A DNA stretch of 18,017 nt from Clostridia bacterium (GTDB taxonomy: Bacteria > Bacillota_A > Clostridia > Oscillospirales > CAG-272): NCBI GenBank assembly GCA_017467205.1, contig JAFTSQ010000021.1, positions 1-18,017 on the forward strand, read 5' to 3'. This document shows positions 7,227 through 14,218 of the stretch, one piece after another. A program made the position numbers and the translations under genes. How positions within the stretch are numbered: position 1 is the stretch's first letter; each line of letters opens with the position of its first letter. The notes beneath the pieces were generated by a model. It ran no database searches and was not told the origin of the DNA. It was given only the letters and a program-made list of their open reading frames with translations.

Positions 7227-8987
7227 ATGAAAAAAATAATCAGTGTGATAATGGTAGCTGTGATGCTTTGCCTCACCCTTTCCGCTCTCGTATCCTGCGG
7301 AGCACCGGAGGATGACGGAGCGCAGATCAGTGTATATCTCGGTAACGAGGTCTTTGACTTTGACCCGACCGACTATTATGTGGACGATAACGCCGCGGAG
7401 CTTATGTCCCTCCTCTTTGAGCCGCTCTTCAAGCTGAACTCCAAGGGCAAGCTCGAGTGTGCGGGTGCGGAGTCCTATACCGTTGACGAGGAGGAGCGCG
7501 AGATAGTTGTAACTCTTGCGAATACCTACTGGTCGGACAAGGTAAAGGTCTGTGCAAACGACTATGTATATGCGTGGAGAAATATTCTTCTCAACCCCGA
7601 TAACCCCTCGCCCGCATCGGCGCTTCTTTATGACATAGAGAACGCAGTCGCAGTCAAGAACGGCGAGAATTCGATATACGCACTCGGTGTGGCTGCAAGC
7701 GATACCTACGAGCTTACGATAACCTACCGCGAGGGTGCTGATTACCGTCAGCTTCTTAAGAATCTTGCATCGGTTTCCACCTCTCCCATAAGACAGGATT
7801 ATTACGAGAACGTTGAGTCCTATTGGACCAAGCAGATAACCACGATATGCACCAACGGTGCGTTCACCATCTCGTCCGTCAATCGCGACGAGGGTCTGTT
7901 TACTATTGCCCGCAACCTCGGATACCATCAGGATCCCGGTGTGGTTGACTACACCAAGCAGGTAATTCCGGATAAGCTCGTATCCTTCATAATCGGCGAT
8001 GCCGTAACCGAGGTTAACTATTCCGATCTTGCCGATAAGACCGTGTTCTATCTTGGCGACGCGCCTCTATCCGACAGAGTAGCGAACGAGTCGAGCGCGA
8101 AGGTTGCGGACGCTCTTTCTACATATTGCTACGTATTCAATACCAACCATCCTCTCCTTGCAATCAAGGAGGTAAGACAGGCGCTTTCTATGGTTATAGA
8201 CCGTGAGGCTATTGCTGCGGCAGTTACCTTTGGTAAGGCTGCAACGGGCTTCCTTCCCGGTACTGTGCTTGACACTGCGACCGGCAAGAGCTTCGGTACG
8301 GGCGACCTCATTTCCACCACCTCCAAGCTTAACGAGGCAAAGGAGCTTCTTAAGGGTGTTGACCTTACGGGTATTGACCTTACCATAACCCTCACGGTTA
8401 ACGATGATGAGGAGAGCAAGGCTATCGCAAATCTCGTTAAGACCGCTTGGGAGAACCTTGGCGTAGGCATTTCGGTAACCGTTTCGGCAGTTGGCTGCAC
8501 GACAAGTGAGATAGTTGATTTCACCACCGGCGAGCCGCTTGAGATAAACGATTCTACCATTCAGTCGCTCGTAAAGGGAGCAGCATACGGTAAGGTTGAG
8601 TACGACGTTATAGCAGTTGACTGGCAGATGTACTCGCAGGATGCCTTCGTTCCGCTTGCTGCATTCTCGCATGCAATGGGTACTGCGGGATTTGATTCCG
8701 ACGCAAACCTTGCCCGTGAGAATATCACTTCCTGGTGGAGCTTTGAGTACGATACTCTTATGAACGCGGCATATTCCGCAAAGGATGCAGAAACCCGTTC
8801 CGCTTATCTGCACGAGGCAGAAAAGCAGCTTGTAAACGCAGCGCCCATCGTTCCGATTCTCTTTAATCAGAACTTTGCGTTCGTAAGCTCCGATCTTTCC
8901 GGACTTACCGTTGACGGATACGGCTTCTTCTCCTTCACCAGAGTCAGCCAGAAAAACTACAAGCAGTATCTTCCCGAAGAGGATTGA
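7227..8987 (+). CDS. Family 5 (oligopeptide/nickel type) ABC transporter substrate-binding lipoprotein
   Basis: Extracellular solute receptor anchored by a lipid and delivering ligand, probably peptides, to an ABC permease. A lipoprotein signal peptide is clear: KK, a hydrophobic run, and the lipobox LVSC with C24 as the lipidated residue. The mature part has family-5 features: a start describing YLGNEVFDFDPTDY, ELMSLLFEPLFKL, the YWSDKVKVCANDYVYAWRNIL segment, VRQALSMVIDREAIAAAV near the middle, and LHEAEKQLVNAAPIVPILFN near the end. I chose the ATG at 7227 because GGAG lies six bases upstream; the ATG at 7215 would overlap that site. Length is 586 residues. No permease or ATPase genes are nearby, so its transporter is elsewhere and the ligand cannot be named. 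Confidence 0.93.
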   Translation: MKKIISVIMVAVMLCLTLSALVSCGAPEDDGAQISVYLGNEVFDFDPTDYYVDDNAAELMSLLFEPLFKLNSKGKLECAGAESYTVDEEEREIVVTLANTYWSDKVKVCANDYVYAWRNILLNPDNPSPASALLYDIENAVAVKNGENSIYALGVAASDTYELTITYREGADYRQLLKNLASVSTSPIRQDYYENVESYWTKQITTICTNGAFTISSVNRDEGLFTIARNLGYHQDPGVVDYTKQVIPDKLVSFIIGDAVTEVNYSDLADKTVFYLGDAPLSDRVANESSAKVADALSTYCYVFNTNHPLLAIKEVRQALSMVIDREAIAAAVTFGKAATGFLPGTVLDTATGKSFGTGDLISTTSKLNEAKELLKGVDLTGIDLTITLTVNDDEESKAIANLVKTAWENLGVGISVTVSAVGCTTSEIVDFTTGEPLEINDSTIQSLVKGAAYGKVEYDVIAVDWQMYSQDAFVPLAAFSHAMGTAGFDSDANLARENITSWWSFEYDTLMNAAYSAKDAETRSAYLHEAEKQLVNAAPIVPILFNQNFAFVSSDLSGLTVDGYGFFSFTRVSQKNYKQYLPEED

Positions 8988-8994
8988 TTAAAAG

Positions 8995-9030
8995 AGCGCC
9001 CGTAGGCAAAATTCTCTGCCCACGGGCGCT
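8995..9030 (+). terminator. Large hairpin after the lipoprotein gene (weak terminator or 3' stabiliser)
   Basis: AGCGCCCGT-A-GGCA pairs with TGCC-C-ACGGGCGCT, 13 pairs with one mismatch, loop of eight. It begins eight bases after the stop. The plus strand has no T tract after it (ATCATTAC), so complete termination is doubtful. The reverse strand has CTTTT. It probably trims or stabilises the lipoprotein mRNA while allowing some read-through into the DUF4364 gene. Confidence 0.6.
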
Positions 9031-9051
9031 ATCATTACAAAAGGAAAAAAT

Positions 9052-9603
9052 ATGAGAAAGCAAAAAAAAGACCCAACTCCGCGCTCCATCACCGAAATAA
9101 AGATATTTATTCTTTTCTTGCTCGACAGAGTGAGATATCCAATAGACAGGAGCACCCTTATTGAAATAATAGTTGAGAATACCGACAGCATATCCTTTGA
9201 TTACGACTCCTGCCTTGCCGAGCTTGTCCGCGACGGACTCGTGTATTTTGACGAGGACGATAAATACTATATGATATCCGAAAAGGGCAGGGCCATATCG
9301 AGCGAGCTTTACGACAATCTTGACGGCGCTTTTCGCGAGCGTAGCGTAAAGAGTGTTGCAAAGCATCTTTCGCTTTCCGCAAGAGGCGTTGAGATAGGCG
9401 CGAGGGTAGAGGCATCGGGTGATAAGCGATACGTAGTAACTCTTATGGCAAAGGACAGGCAGGGCGAGATAATGAAGCTTTCCTTGACCGTGGCGTCGCT
9501 CGCCGAGGCTGAGGAGATAAGAAGAAACTACGAGATAAACCCTACGGGAGTGTATCGCGGCGTGCTTTTCTCCGCAACGGGTCGGCTTGATTTCATTTCT
9601 TAG
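9052..9603 (+). CDS. DUF4364 family protein, winged-helix-like
   Basis: A 183-residue cytosolic protein of the DUF4364 family, common and poorly characterised in Clostridia. The N-terminal part (about 12-85) has the look of a winged helix: EIKIFILFLLDRVRYPIDRS, then a helix-turn-helix spacing, and a wing around LVYFDEDDKYYMISEKGRA. The C-terminal half (about 95-183) is a beta-rich domain that matches the family and has no known ligand. AAAGG lies about seven bases before the ATG. No clear promoter separates it from the lipoprotein gene, so it is probably transcribed by read-through past the 8995-9030 hairpin. A role as a regulator is inference from the fold. Confidence 0.87.
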   Translation: MRKQKKDPTPRSITEIKIFILFLLDRVRYPIDRSTLIEIIVENTDSISFDYDSCLAELVRDGLVYFDEDDKYYMISEKGRAISSELYDNLDGAFRERSVKSVAKHLSLSARGVEIGARVEASGDKRYVVTLMAKDRQGEIMKLSLTVASLAEAEEIRRNYEINPTGVYRGVLFSATGRLDFIS

Positions 9604-9619
9604 TGAAATTTTATGTTGA

Positions 9620-9662
9620 TTTTACAATTTTTTCTCGTTTGGTGGGAAAATATTGTGTAAAA
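9620..9662. repeat. AT-rich imperfect inverted repeat
   Basis: TTTTACA (9620-9626) pairs with TGTAAAA (9656-9662), and an inner TTTTCTC pairs with GGGAAAA with one G-U. It lies in the gap between the DUF4364 gene and the sigma factor promoter. There is no T tract after it, so it is not a convincing terminator. It may be a processing site or an operator upstream of the sigma factor gene. Confidence 0.3.
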
Positions 9663-9697
9663 CATAGAAAAAAGGTCGAAATTTTTTAACAAAACTC

Positions 9698-9726
9698 TTG
9701 ACAAATTATGAATAAACCCTTATAAT
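9698..9726 (+). promoter_or_regulatory. Consensus sigma-A promoter of the sigma factor gene
   Basis: Perfect TTGACA (9698-9703), 17-base spacer, perfect TATAAT (9721-9726). Transcription should begin near 9733, only about 19 bases before the ATG at 9752. This fixes the start codon, since the ATG at 9725 is inside the -10 box. Confidence 0.92.
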
Positions 9727-9751
9727 GTACTTATATGAAAGAGGAGATAGC

Positions 9752-10300
9752 ATGCAGAAAAGGTCTGTCGATGCCGAAAAGCTGATAATCCGCGCAAAAT
9801 CGGGGGATGACGAGGCGTTTTCGGAGCTCGTTGAGGTATATCACCCCTTGCTTTCAAGGCTTACCGCCTCTTTCGTCAGCTGTGCGCTTACCTATGACGA
9901 GGCGTTTTCAGAGGCGTGCTTCGCCTTTCACCGTGCGGTCAAGTCGTTTAAGGTAGGGCAGAGTGAGGTGACCTTTGGGCTTTATGCCCGTATATGCGTC
10001 CGCCGTCATCTTCAAAGCTTTGCAGCTTCGCTCAGGCACGAGGAGGCAGAACCGCTTGACTCCGAGCTTCCCGCTTCGGACGACGGCATGCAAGCCTTGC
10101 TCGGAAAAGAGCGTGTCGAGAGCCTTATGAGCTATCTGAAGGCTGACCTTTCGGAGTATGAGTATAAGGTTCTTCTTTATCATATCCAAGGTTACACCAC
10201 CGCGCAGATAGCAGAGGCACTGTCCCGTTCGCCGAAGTCTGTTGACAACGCGAAATCCCGCGTTTTCCGCAGAGCGAGGGAGCACGGTGACCTTTCATAA
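9752..10300 (+). CDS. Sigma-70 family RNA polymerase sigma factor, SigH-like
   Basis: A 182-residue sigma factor with region 2 (about 18-92, LIIRAKSGDDEAFSELVEVY, then EACFAFHRAVKSF and YARICVRRHLQ) and region 4 (about 133-177, YKVLLYHIQGYTTAQIAEAL and SPKSVDNAKSRVFRRAR). No region 1.1 or region 3 is apparent. The PKSVDNAKSRV end resembles HVKSIDNALQRVKRK of Bacillus SigH, the early sporulation and transition-state sigma factor. The nearby rlmB gene fits too, because Bacillus has rlmB close to sigH. At 182 residues it is shorter than the 218 of Bacillus SigH, so another small sigma factor is possible. AGAGGAGATAGC precedes the ATG. No anti-sigma factor gene is adjacent. Confidence 0.85.
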   Translation: MQKRSVDAEKLIIRAKSGDDEAFSELVEVYHPLLSRLTASFVSCALTYDEAFSEACFAFHRAVKSFKVGQSEVTFGLYARICVRRHLQSFAASLRHEEAEPLDSELPASDDGMQALLGKERVESLMSYLKADLSEYEYKVLLYHIQGYTTAQIAEALSRSPKSVDNAKSRVFRRAREHGDLS

Positions 10301-10313
10301 ATTCAGTCAATAT

Positions 10314-10376
10314 GCCCGAGTAGCTTAAGGGAGAGCGTTGTTTACAAAGGCGTCGGTTAAAATCCGTCCAAGGGCA
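10314..10376 (+). pseudogene. Degenerate tRNA-Val(UAC)-like sequence
   Basis: The stretch follows tRNA layout. There is a 5' acceptor GCCCGAG, T8-A9, and a good D arm (GCTTAAGGGAGAGC, with A14, GG and A21 in place). The anticodon-loop-like TTTACAA (10341-10347) contains TAC, the valine anticodon. The T arm reads GTCGG-TTAAAAT-CCGTC (10352-10368), then CAAGGGC and discriminator A. Several defects argue against function. The span between positions 25 and 49 is 15 bases instead of 23, so the anticodon stem is lost. The T loop has A in place of C56, one T-stem pair is broken, and acceptor pairs 5-68 and 6-67 are mismatched. No CCA is encoded. It lies 13 bases after the sigma factor gene and upstream of the zinc-ribbon gene, probably within one transcript. 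A tRNA mimic with a regulatory role is the alternative. Confidence 0.5.
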
Positions 10377-10405
10377 AATATATTAAAACCTAGTGAGGAA
10401 AAACC

Positions 10406-10687
10406 ATGTACCAGGACAAGACATTGAAGTGCAGAGATTGTGGTAACGAGTTCGTGTTCACCGCAGGTGAGCAGGAATTCTACGCATCTAAGGGATTCGA
10501 GAACGAGCCCTCCAGATGCAAGGAGTGCCGTGCTGCAAAGAAGAACGCGCAGAAGGGCGAAAGAGAAATGTTCGCTACCGTTTGTGCAGAGTGCGGTAAG
10601 GAGTGCCAGGTCCCCTTCAAGCCTAATGCCGACAAGCCGGTTTACTGCAGCGAGTGCTTCGCAGCAAAGAGAGCAGAGAGAGCATAA
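10406..10687 (+). CDS. Small double zinc-ribbon protein
   Basis: A 93-residue protein with two CXXC-CXXC zinc ribbons: C9/C12 with C38/C41, and C60/C63 with C81/C84. The first unit (LKCRDCGNEFVFTAGEQEFY, then GFENEPSRCKECR) is the probable zinc-ribbon domain widespread in Firmicutes and Chloroflexi. The second (VCAECGKECQVPFKP, then PVYCSECF) is the related CXXC-CXXC motif that often follows it. Both are thought to bind zinc structurally and perhaps contact nucleic acid; the precise role is unknown. The end is basic (AAKRAERA). The ATG has GAGG upstream. The gene probably reads through from the sigma factor promoter, since no promoter is visible between them, and is followed by a perfect terminator. 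Confidence 0.92.
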   Translation: MYQDKTLKCRDCGNEFVFTAGEQEFYASKGFENEPSRCKECRAAKKNAQKGEREMFATVCAECGKECQVPFKPNADKPVYCSECFAAKRAERA

Positions 10688-10705
10688 TCTGCCTTTAAGC
10701 CAAAA

Positions 10706-10741
10706 AGATAGGAGCTTCAATGAAGCTCCTATCTTTTTTTC
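10706..10741 (+). terminator. Intrinsic terminator after the zinc-ribbon gene
   Basis: AGATAGGAGCTTCA and TGAAGCTCCTATCT are exact complements, separated by one base (the loop will open to about five). Seven T follow. It ends the sigma factor/zinc-ribbon unit 18 bases after the stop. Confidence 0.95.
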
Positions 10742-10759
10742 TTTTTTGTGCAAGAATAC

Positions 10760-10788
10760 TGTACAAATCGGAATTTGTGTGTTATAAT
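10760..10788 (+). promoter_or_regulatory. Sigma-A promoter of the rlmB operon
   Basis: TGTACA (10760-10765, 4 of 6), a 17-base spacer and a perfect TATAAT (10783-10788), with TGT before it (extended -10). A second overlapping TATAAT begins seven bases later. The start is expected near 10795, about 36 bases before rlmB. Confidence 0.75.
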
Positions 10789-10830
10789 TATAATGTAGAA
10801 ATATACGACAATATAGGATATTAGGGTATT

Positions 10831-11673
10831 ATGGATAAAAAAGAGAGATTTGATAAGCGCTCGCGCTCAGTCGGCGGATATACCGACAGAAAAAGGGCGG
10901 AAAAGGATATCGCTCCTGCGCGTGAGATGGACGACGATTCGGTAGTCAGCGGCAGAAACGCGGTAAGCGAGCTTCTTGAGAGCGAGCGGAGCATTGAAAA
11001 AATATATATAAGACGCGGTGATAGGGAAGGCTCGGTTAACAAAATTATCGCAGTCGCGCGCGAGCGTAAGATTCCGATACACGAGGTTGACCGTGAGCGA
11101 CTTGATACAATGTGTGCGCATAACCGCCACCAAGGCGTCGTTGCAATAGCATCTCCGCGCGAGTATTCATCGGTCGAGGATATCCTCCTTTACGCAGAGT
11201 CGCGCGGCGAGCGTCCGCTTATCGTTATATGCGACGGTGTTGAAGACCCTCATAACCTCGGCGCGATAATAAGGAACGCAGAGTGCGCGGGCGCGCACGG
11301 AGTTATAATCCAAAAGCGCCGCTCGGTCGGTATCACTCCCGTTGTGGTAAAGGCATCGGCAGGCGCTATCGAGCATATGCTCGTGGCAAAGGTGACGAAT
11401 ATATCCCAGACCATAGACGCTCTTAAGGAGCGTGGCGTGTGGATTTACGCGGCTGATATGGGTGGTGCGTCCTACTCGGATACCGATATGACCTCCGCCG
11501 CCGCAATAGTCTTGGGTAGCGAGGGCTTCGGAATCTCCCGCCTCGTTAAAGAAAAATGCGATTTTACGGTTTCCATTCCCCTTTACGGAAGTATAAATTC
11601 AATGAACGTGTCGGCAGCCGCGGCAGTAATTCTGTCCGAGGCGGCAAGGCAGAGGCATCTTGCGGAGGTGTAA
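10831..11673 (+). CDS. rlmB: 23S rRNA 2'-O-methyltransferase RlmB (SpoU family)
   Basis: SPOUT-class methyltransferase that, in E. coli, methylates G2251 in the peptidyl transferase centre of 23S rRNA using S-adenosylmethionine. A basic N-terminal leader of about 35 residues is followed by an L30e-like RNA-binding domain (about 38-112, VVSGRNAVSELLES and HNRHQGVVA). The SpoU catalytic domain has motif 1 around 137-151 (VEDPHNLGAIIRNAE), motif 2 at 228-235 (LGSEGFGI) and motif 3 at 249-266 (IPLYGSINSMNVSAAAAV). The length of 280 residues is slightly above the 250 usual because of the leader. The ATG at 10831 is preceded by an AGGG site. Its last codons contain the ribosome binding site of the next gene, so the two are coupled. 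Confidence 0.95.
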   Translation: MDKKERFDKRSRSVGGYTDRKRAEKDIAPAREMDDDSVVSGRNAVSELLESERSIEKIYIRRGDREGSVNKIIAVARERKIPIHEVDRERLDTMCAHNRHQGVVAIASPREYSSVEDILLYAESRGERPLIVICDGVEDPHNLGAIIRNAECAGAHGVIIQKRRSVGITPVVVKASAGAIEHMLVAKVTNISQTIDALKERGVWIYAADMGGASYSDTDMTSAAAIVLGSEGFGISRLVKEKCDFTVSIPLYGSINSMNVSAAAAVILSEAARQRHLAEV

Positions 11674-11674
11674 C

Positions 11675-14218
11675 TTGGAAAATAACGATAAAATAAAAGA
11701 CATTCTCGACAAAATAAAAAAAGAATCCGAAAATAAAGAAGCCGCCATTAAGCAGGGCGGAATTGAGTTTGAGTTTTCGGATGTCCCCGATGAGAGCGGC
11801 TTGGTATTTGAGGACTTCGGCAGAAGCACACCGACGGAAGAGCCTGTCGAAGAGGTGCAAAAGGAAGAGCCTTCACCCGCTCCGGAAGAGCCTTCGAGTG
11901 AGGAGTTTTCCATCCCGGAAAGCTACGGCGAGGCGACAGCCGAGGACGAGGAAGTACCCGATCTCAAGGAAGAAGAACCGGTAAGAATATGGACGACCTA
12001 CATTCCGCGCTTCACCGAGGCAAGCGAGAATTACAGAATGGCAACGAGCCCCAAGAGCCCCTCTTCCGCACCCAAGGTGGAAAAGGAGGAAACTCCCGCC
12101 GAGCCCCCTATCGATCCCTTTGAGGAAATAGGCGAGGATAAGACCGACAACTCGGCCGTTTCGGTTAAGGTCAACACGGTGACCGACCTTCCCGGCGAAA
12201 GTATGAGCGTATATAAATTTGCAAACGATGACGCCGGCAAAAAATCTGCTCCCGAGGTAAGCGAGGAAGAGAAGATACTCTCCTCTGTGTCCGAGTTCCT
12301 CTCGCAAAACGACGAGGACGAGGCGGAGCACCCCGAGCCCGAGGCAGAGGCGACTGTCGAATCACCCGTGACAGAAGAAACCGCTATTGCCGAATACACG
12401 CCCCCCGCATATCCCGAGGCTGTGGCAGTGGTTGACGAGCCTGCAGAGCTTGATAATTACGACGGACGGCTCAAGAGCGGAGAGTATACCAACTTCTCCC
12501 AGCGCGACAGCTTTAAGGATAGATTCCTCGACACCATAATGTCGGTGAAGGTGCGCTTCTTCGCGGCTCTCTTCATTCTCCTCTTTATGACGGTGTACGA
12601 AAATCTCGGCGCATTCGGCGTTGACCTTGTAATCCTGCTCGGCTTCTCGTCTATCAGGTGGGCAGTTCCGCTTATCGATATGCAGTTCGTCCTCTGCCTT
12701 CTCGCCCTTGCTATTCCCGAGCTTATAGGCGCATTCCGTATGCTCGTTAAGGGCAGGCTTTCGGCTAATCTGACGCTTGTCGTATCGGCGCTCGGATATT
12801 GCGGCTATATCGCGGCTTTGATGGTAATAAATCCCGAGAGCTACGTTATGTTCGGCTCTGTGTTCGGCATATCCGCTCTCATTTCGATAGTGGCGACCTA
12901 CCTTTCGGATACCGCCGACTTCACCGCCTTTAAGACCGTGTCGGTCAACGGTGAAAAGCGCGCGCTCGACTGCAAGAGCACGAGGACGCTTGAGCGCGAA
13001 AATCTTGCGCTTGACGGTGCTGTCAGCGAGTACAAATCAAAAACCGCAAGGCTTTACCGCACGGTATTTATATCCGATTTCTTTGCAAGAGCAAGAAAGA
13101 CCTCGTACAGTAACTTCAATACCGCCCTGACTCTTATCGTGTCCTTTGGCACGGCGCTCGTCAGCGGTGCTATCTGCTTCTTCGTCTACGAGGGGCTGAT
13201 ATCCGCCCTTTCGACCTTCTCGCTCGTGCTCTCGCTCGCCTGCCCGGCGGTGTCGCTTATTCTCTATAAGCTCCCGTACTATCACGCAGAGCGTGAATGC
13301 GAGAGGGAAAAGAGCGCCCTTGTCGGCGAGTGCGCGGTGGACGAGTATTCCGACGTTGACGTCGTAACCTTCCACGACACCGAGATATTTGGCACGGAGG
13401 ACGTCAATCTCAAGCACGTAATGGTATTTGGCAATGCGGGCGATATCTCAACACCCCTGCGCCATATGTCCGCCCTCTTCCAAACGGTCGGCGGCCCGCT
13501 TGACTATATGTTCTCAAGCACCTTCGAGCGCAAATGCGCTCCCGCAACCGGCACGGTTATCGAGGAGGACGGAATTTCCGGTATGGCAGACGGCTATCAC
13601 GTCGCGGCAGGAACTCGCGACTATATGCTTCGCCACGGAGTTGATATTCCCGAGGAGCAGGCAGAGCAGAAAGCACCCTTCGACTCCACGAGAATAATGT
13701 ACGCCTCGAAGAACGGAAAGGTCTATGCTAAGTTCTCAATAAGATATTCCTTCTCCGAGCAGTTCACAATGCTCCTTCCTGTTCTTAAAAAGGAGGGAAT
13801 AGTCCCCCTCGTCTACACTCGCGACCCCAATCTTGACAAAGACCTTATCTCAACGCTCACAGCAGGGGTCGATTGCATAAGACTTATGAAAAAAACAAGC
13901 CCCTCCTCTACCGATTCGGATTCGGAGCTCTACCGCCGCGCAAGCGTTGGTATAGTCACGCAGGGGGATAAGACGAGTGCGATAAACGCGCTCCTTCTCG
14001 TAAAGCGCTATAAGAAGCTTCTCGGCGGATTCTCAACGCTTGAGATTTCTCTTGCGTCGGTTAACGCGGCATTGGCGGCGGCTCTTGCTCTCGTCAATAT
14101 GACGCCCCTGACCCCCGCGGTAGTCTTCTGCGGCTGGCAGCTTCTCTGGTGCGCTATCCTCTATATCCTTTCAAGAAGGAGCTTTTCTACCAAACAAAAA
14201 AGGAAAGATCAAGAATAA
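11675..14218 (+). CDS. Large membrane protein resembling a catalytically degenerate P1B-type ATPase
   Basis: An 847-residue protein with no confident named family. Residues 1-260 are acidic and rich in Pro, Glu and Ser, likely disordered. Five hydrophobic segments lie at roughly 295-405 and two more at about 482-503 and 507-530. Landmarks then follow in P-type ATPase order. LSLACPAVSLI (CP at 523-524) matches the CPC helix. DVDVVTFHDTEIFGT (D568) aligns with the phosphorylation motif FDKTGTLT. GISGMADGYHVAAGTRDYML (634-652) aligns with the nucleotide-binding Gly-x-Gly region. GIVPLVYTRDPN (708-719) aligns with GIxVVMLTGDN. ASVGIVTQGDKTSAINALLL (756-775) aligns with the final hinge part. Two helices end it (about 791-832). 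The essential KTG of DKTGT and the G of TGD are missing and no GDGxNDxP is visible, so ATPase activity is unlikely. The TTG at 11675 is chosen for the GGAGG six bases upstream, inside rlmB. Its TAA overlaps the next ATG. Confidence 0.75.
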   Translation: MENNDKIKDILDKIKKESENKEAAIKQGGIEFEFSDVPDESGLVFEDFGRSTPTEEPVEEVQKEEPSPAPEEPSSEEFSIPESYGEATAEDEEVPDLKEEEPVRIWTTYIPRFTEASENYRMATSPKSPSSAPKVEKEETPAEPPIDPFEEIGEDKTDNSAVSVKVNTVTDLPGESMSVYKFANDDAGKKSAPEVSEEEKILSSVSEFLSQNDEDEAEHPEPEAEATVESPVTEETAIAEYTPPAYPEAVAVVDEPAELDNYDGRLKSGEYTNFSQRDSFKDRFLDTIMSVKVRFFAALFILLFMTVYENLGAFGVDLVILLGFSSIRWAVPLIDMQFVLCLLALAIPELIGAFRMLVKGRLSANLTLVVSALGYCGYIAALMVINPESYVMFGSVFGISALISIVATYLSDTADFTAFKTVSVNGEKRALDCKSTRTLERENLALDGAVSEYKSKTARLYRTVFISDFFARARKTSYSNFNTALTLIVSFGTALVSGAICFFVYEGLISALSTFSLVLSLACPAVSLILYKLPYYHAERECEREKSALVGECAVDEYSDVDVVTFHDTEIFGTEDVNLKHVMVFGNAGDISTPLRHMSALFQTVGGPLDYMFSSTFERKCAPATGTVIEEDGISGMADGYHVAAGTRDYMLRHGVDIPEEQAEQKAPFDSTRIMYASKNGKVYAKFSIRYSFSEQFTMLLPVLKKEGIVPLVYTRDPNLDKDLISTLTAGVDCIRLMKKTSPSSTDSDSELYRRASVGIVTQGDKTSAINALLLVKRYKKLLGGFSTLEISLASVNAALAAALALVNMTPLTPAVVFCGWQLLWCAILYILSRRSFSTKQKRKDQE

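Noticed and set aside
9620..9662. Terminator after the DUF4364 gene
   Set aside because: The inverted repeat is AT-rich and imperfect, and no T tract follows it on the plus strand.
9725..9751. ATG at 9725 as the start of the sigma factor
   Set aside because: It overlaps the TATAAT box and would lie before the transcript start; the ATG at 9752 has AGAGGAG upstream.
10314..10376. A functional tRNA gene
   Set aside because: The anticodon stem is missing and T-loop and acceptor positions are disrupted, so it is listed as a degenerate tRNA-like sequence instead.
11675..14218. An active metal-transporting ATPase
   Set aside because: The phosphorylation motif DKTGT and the TGD and GDGxNDxP motifs are not present, although the general layout is similar.
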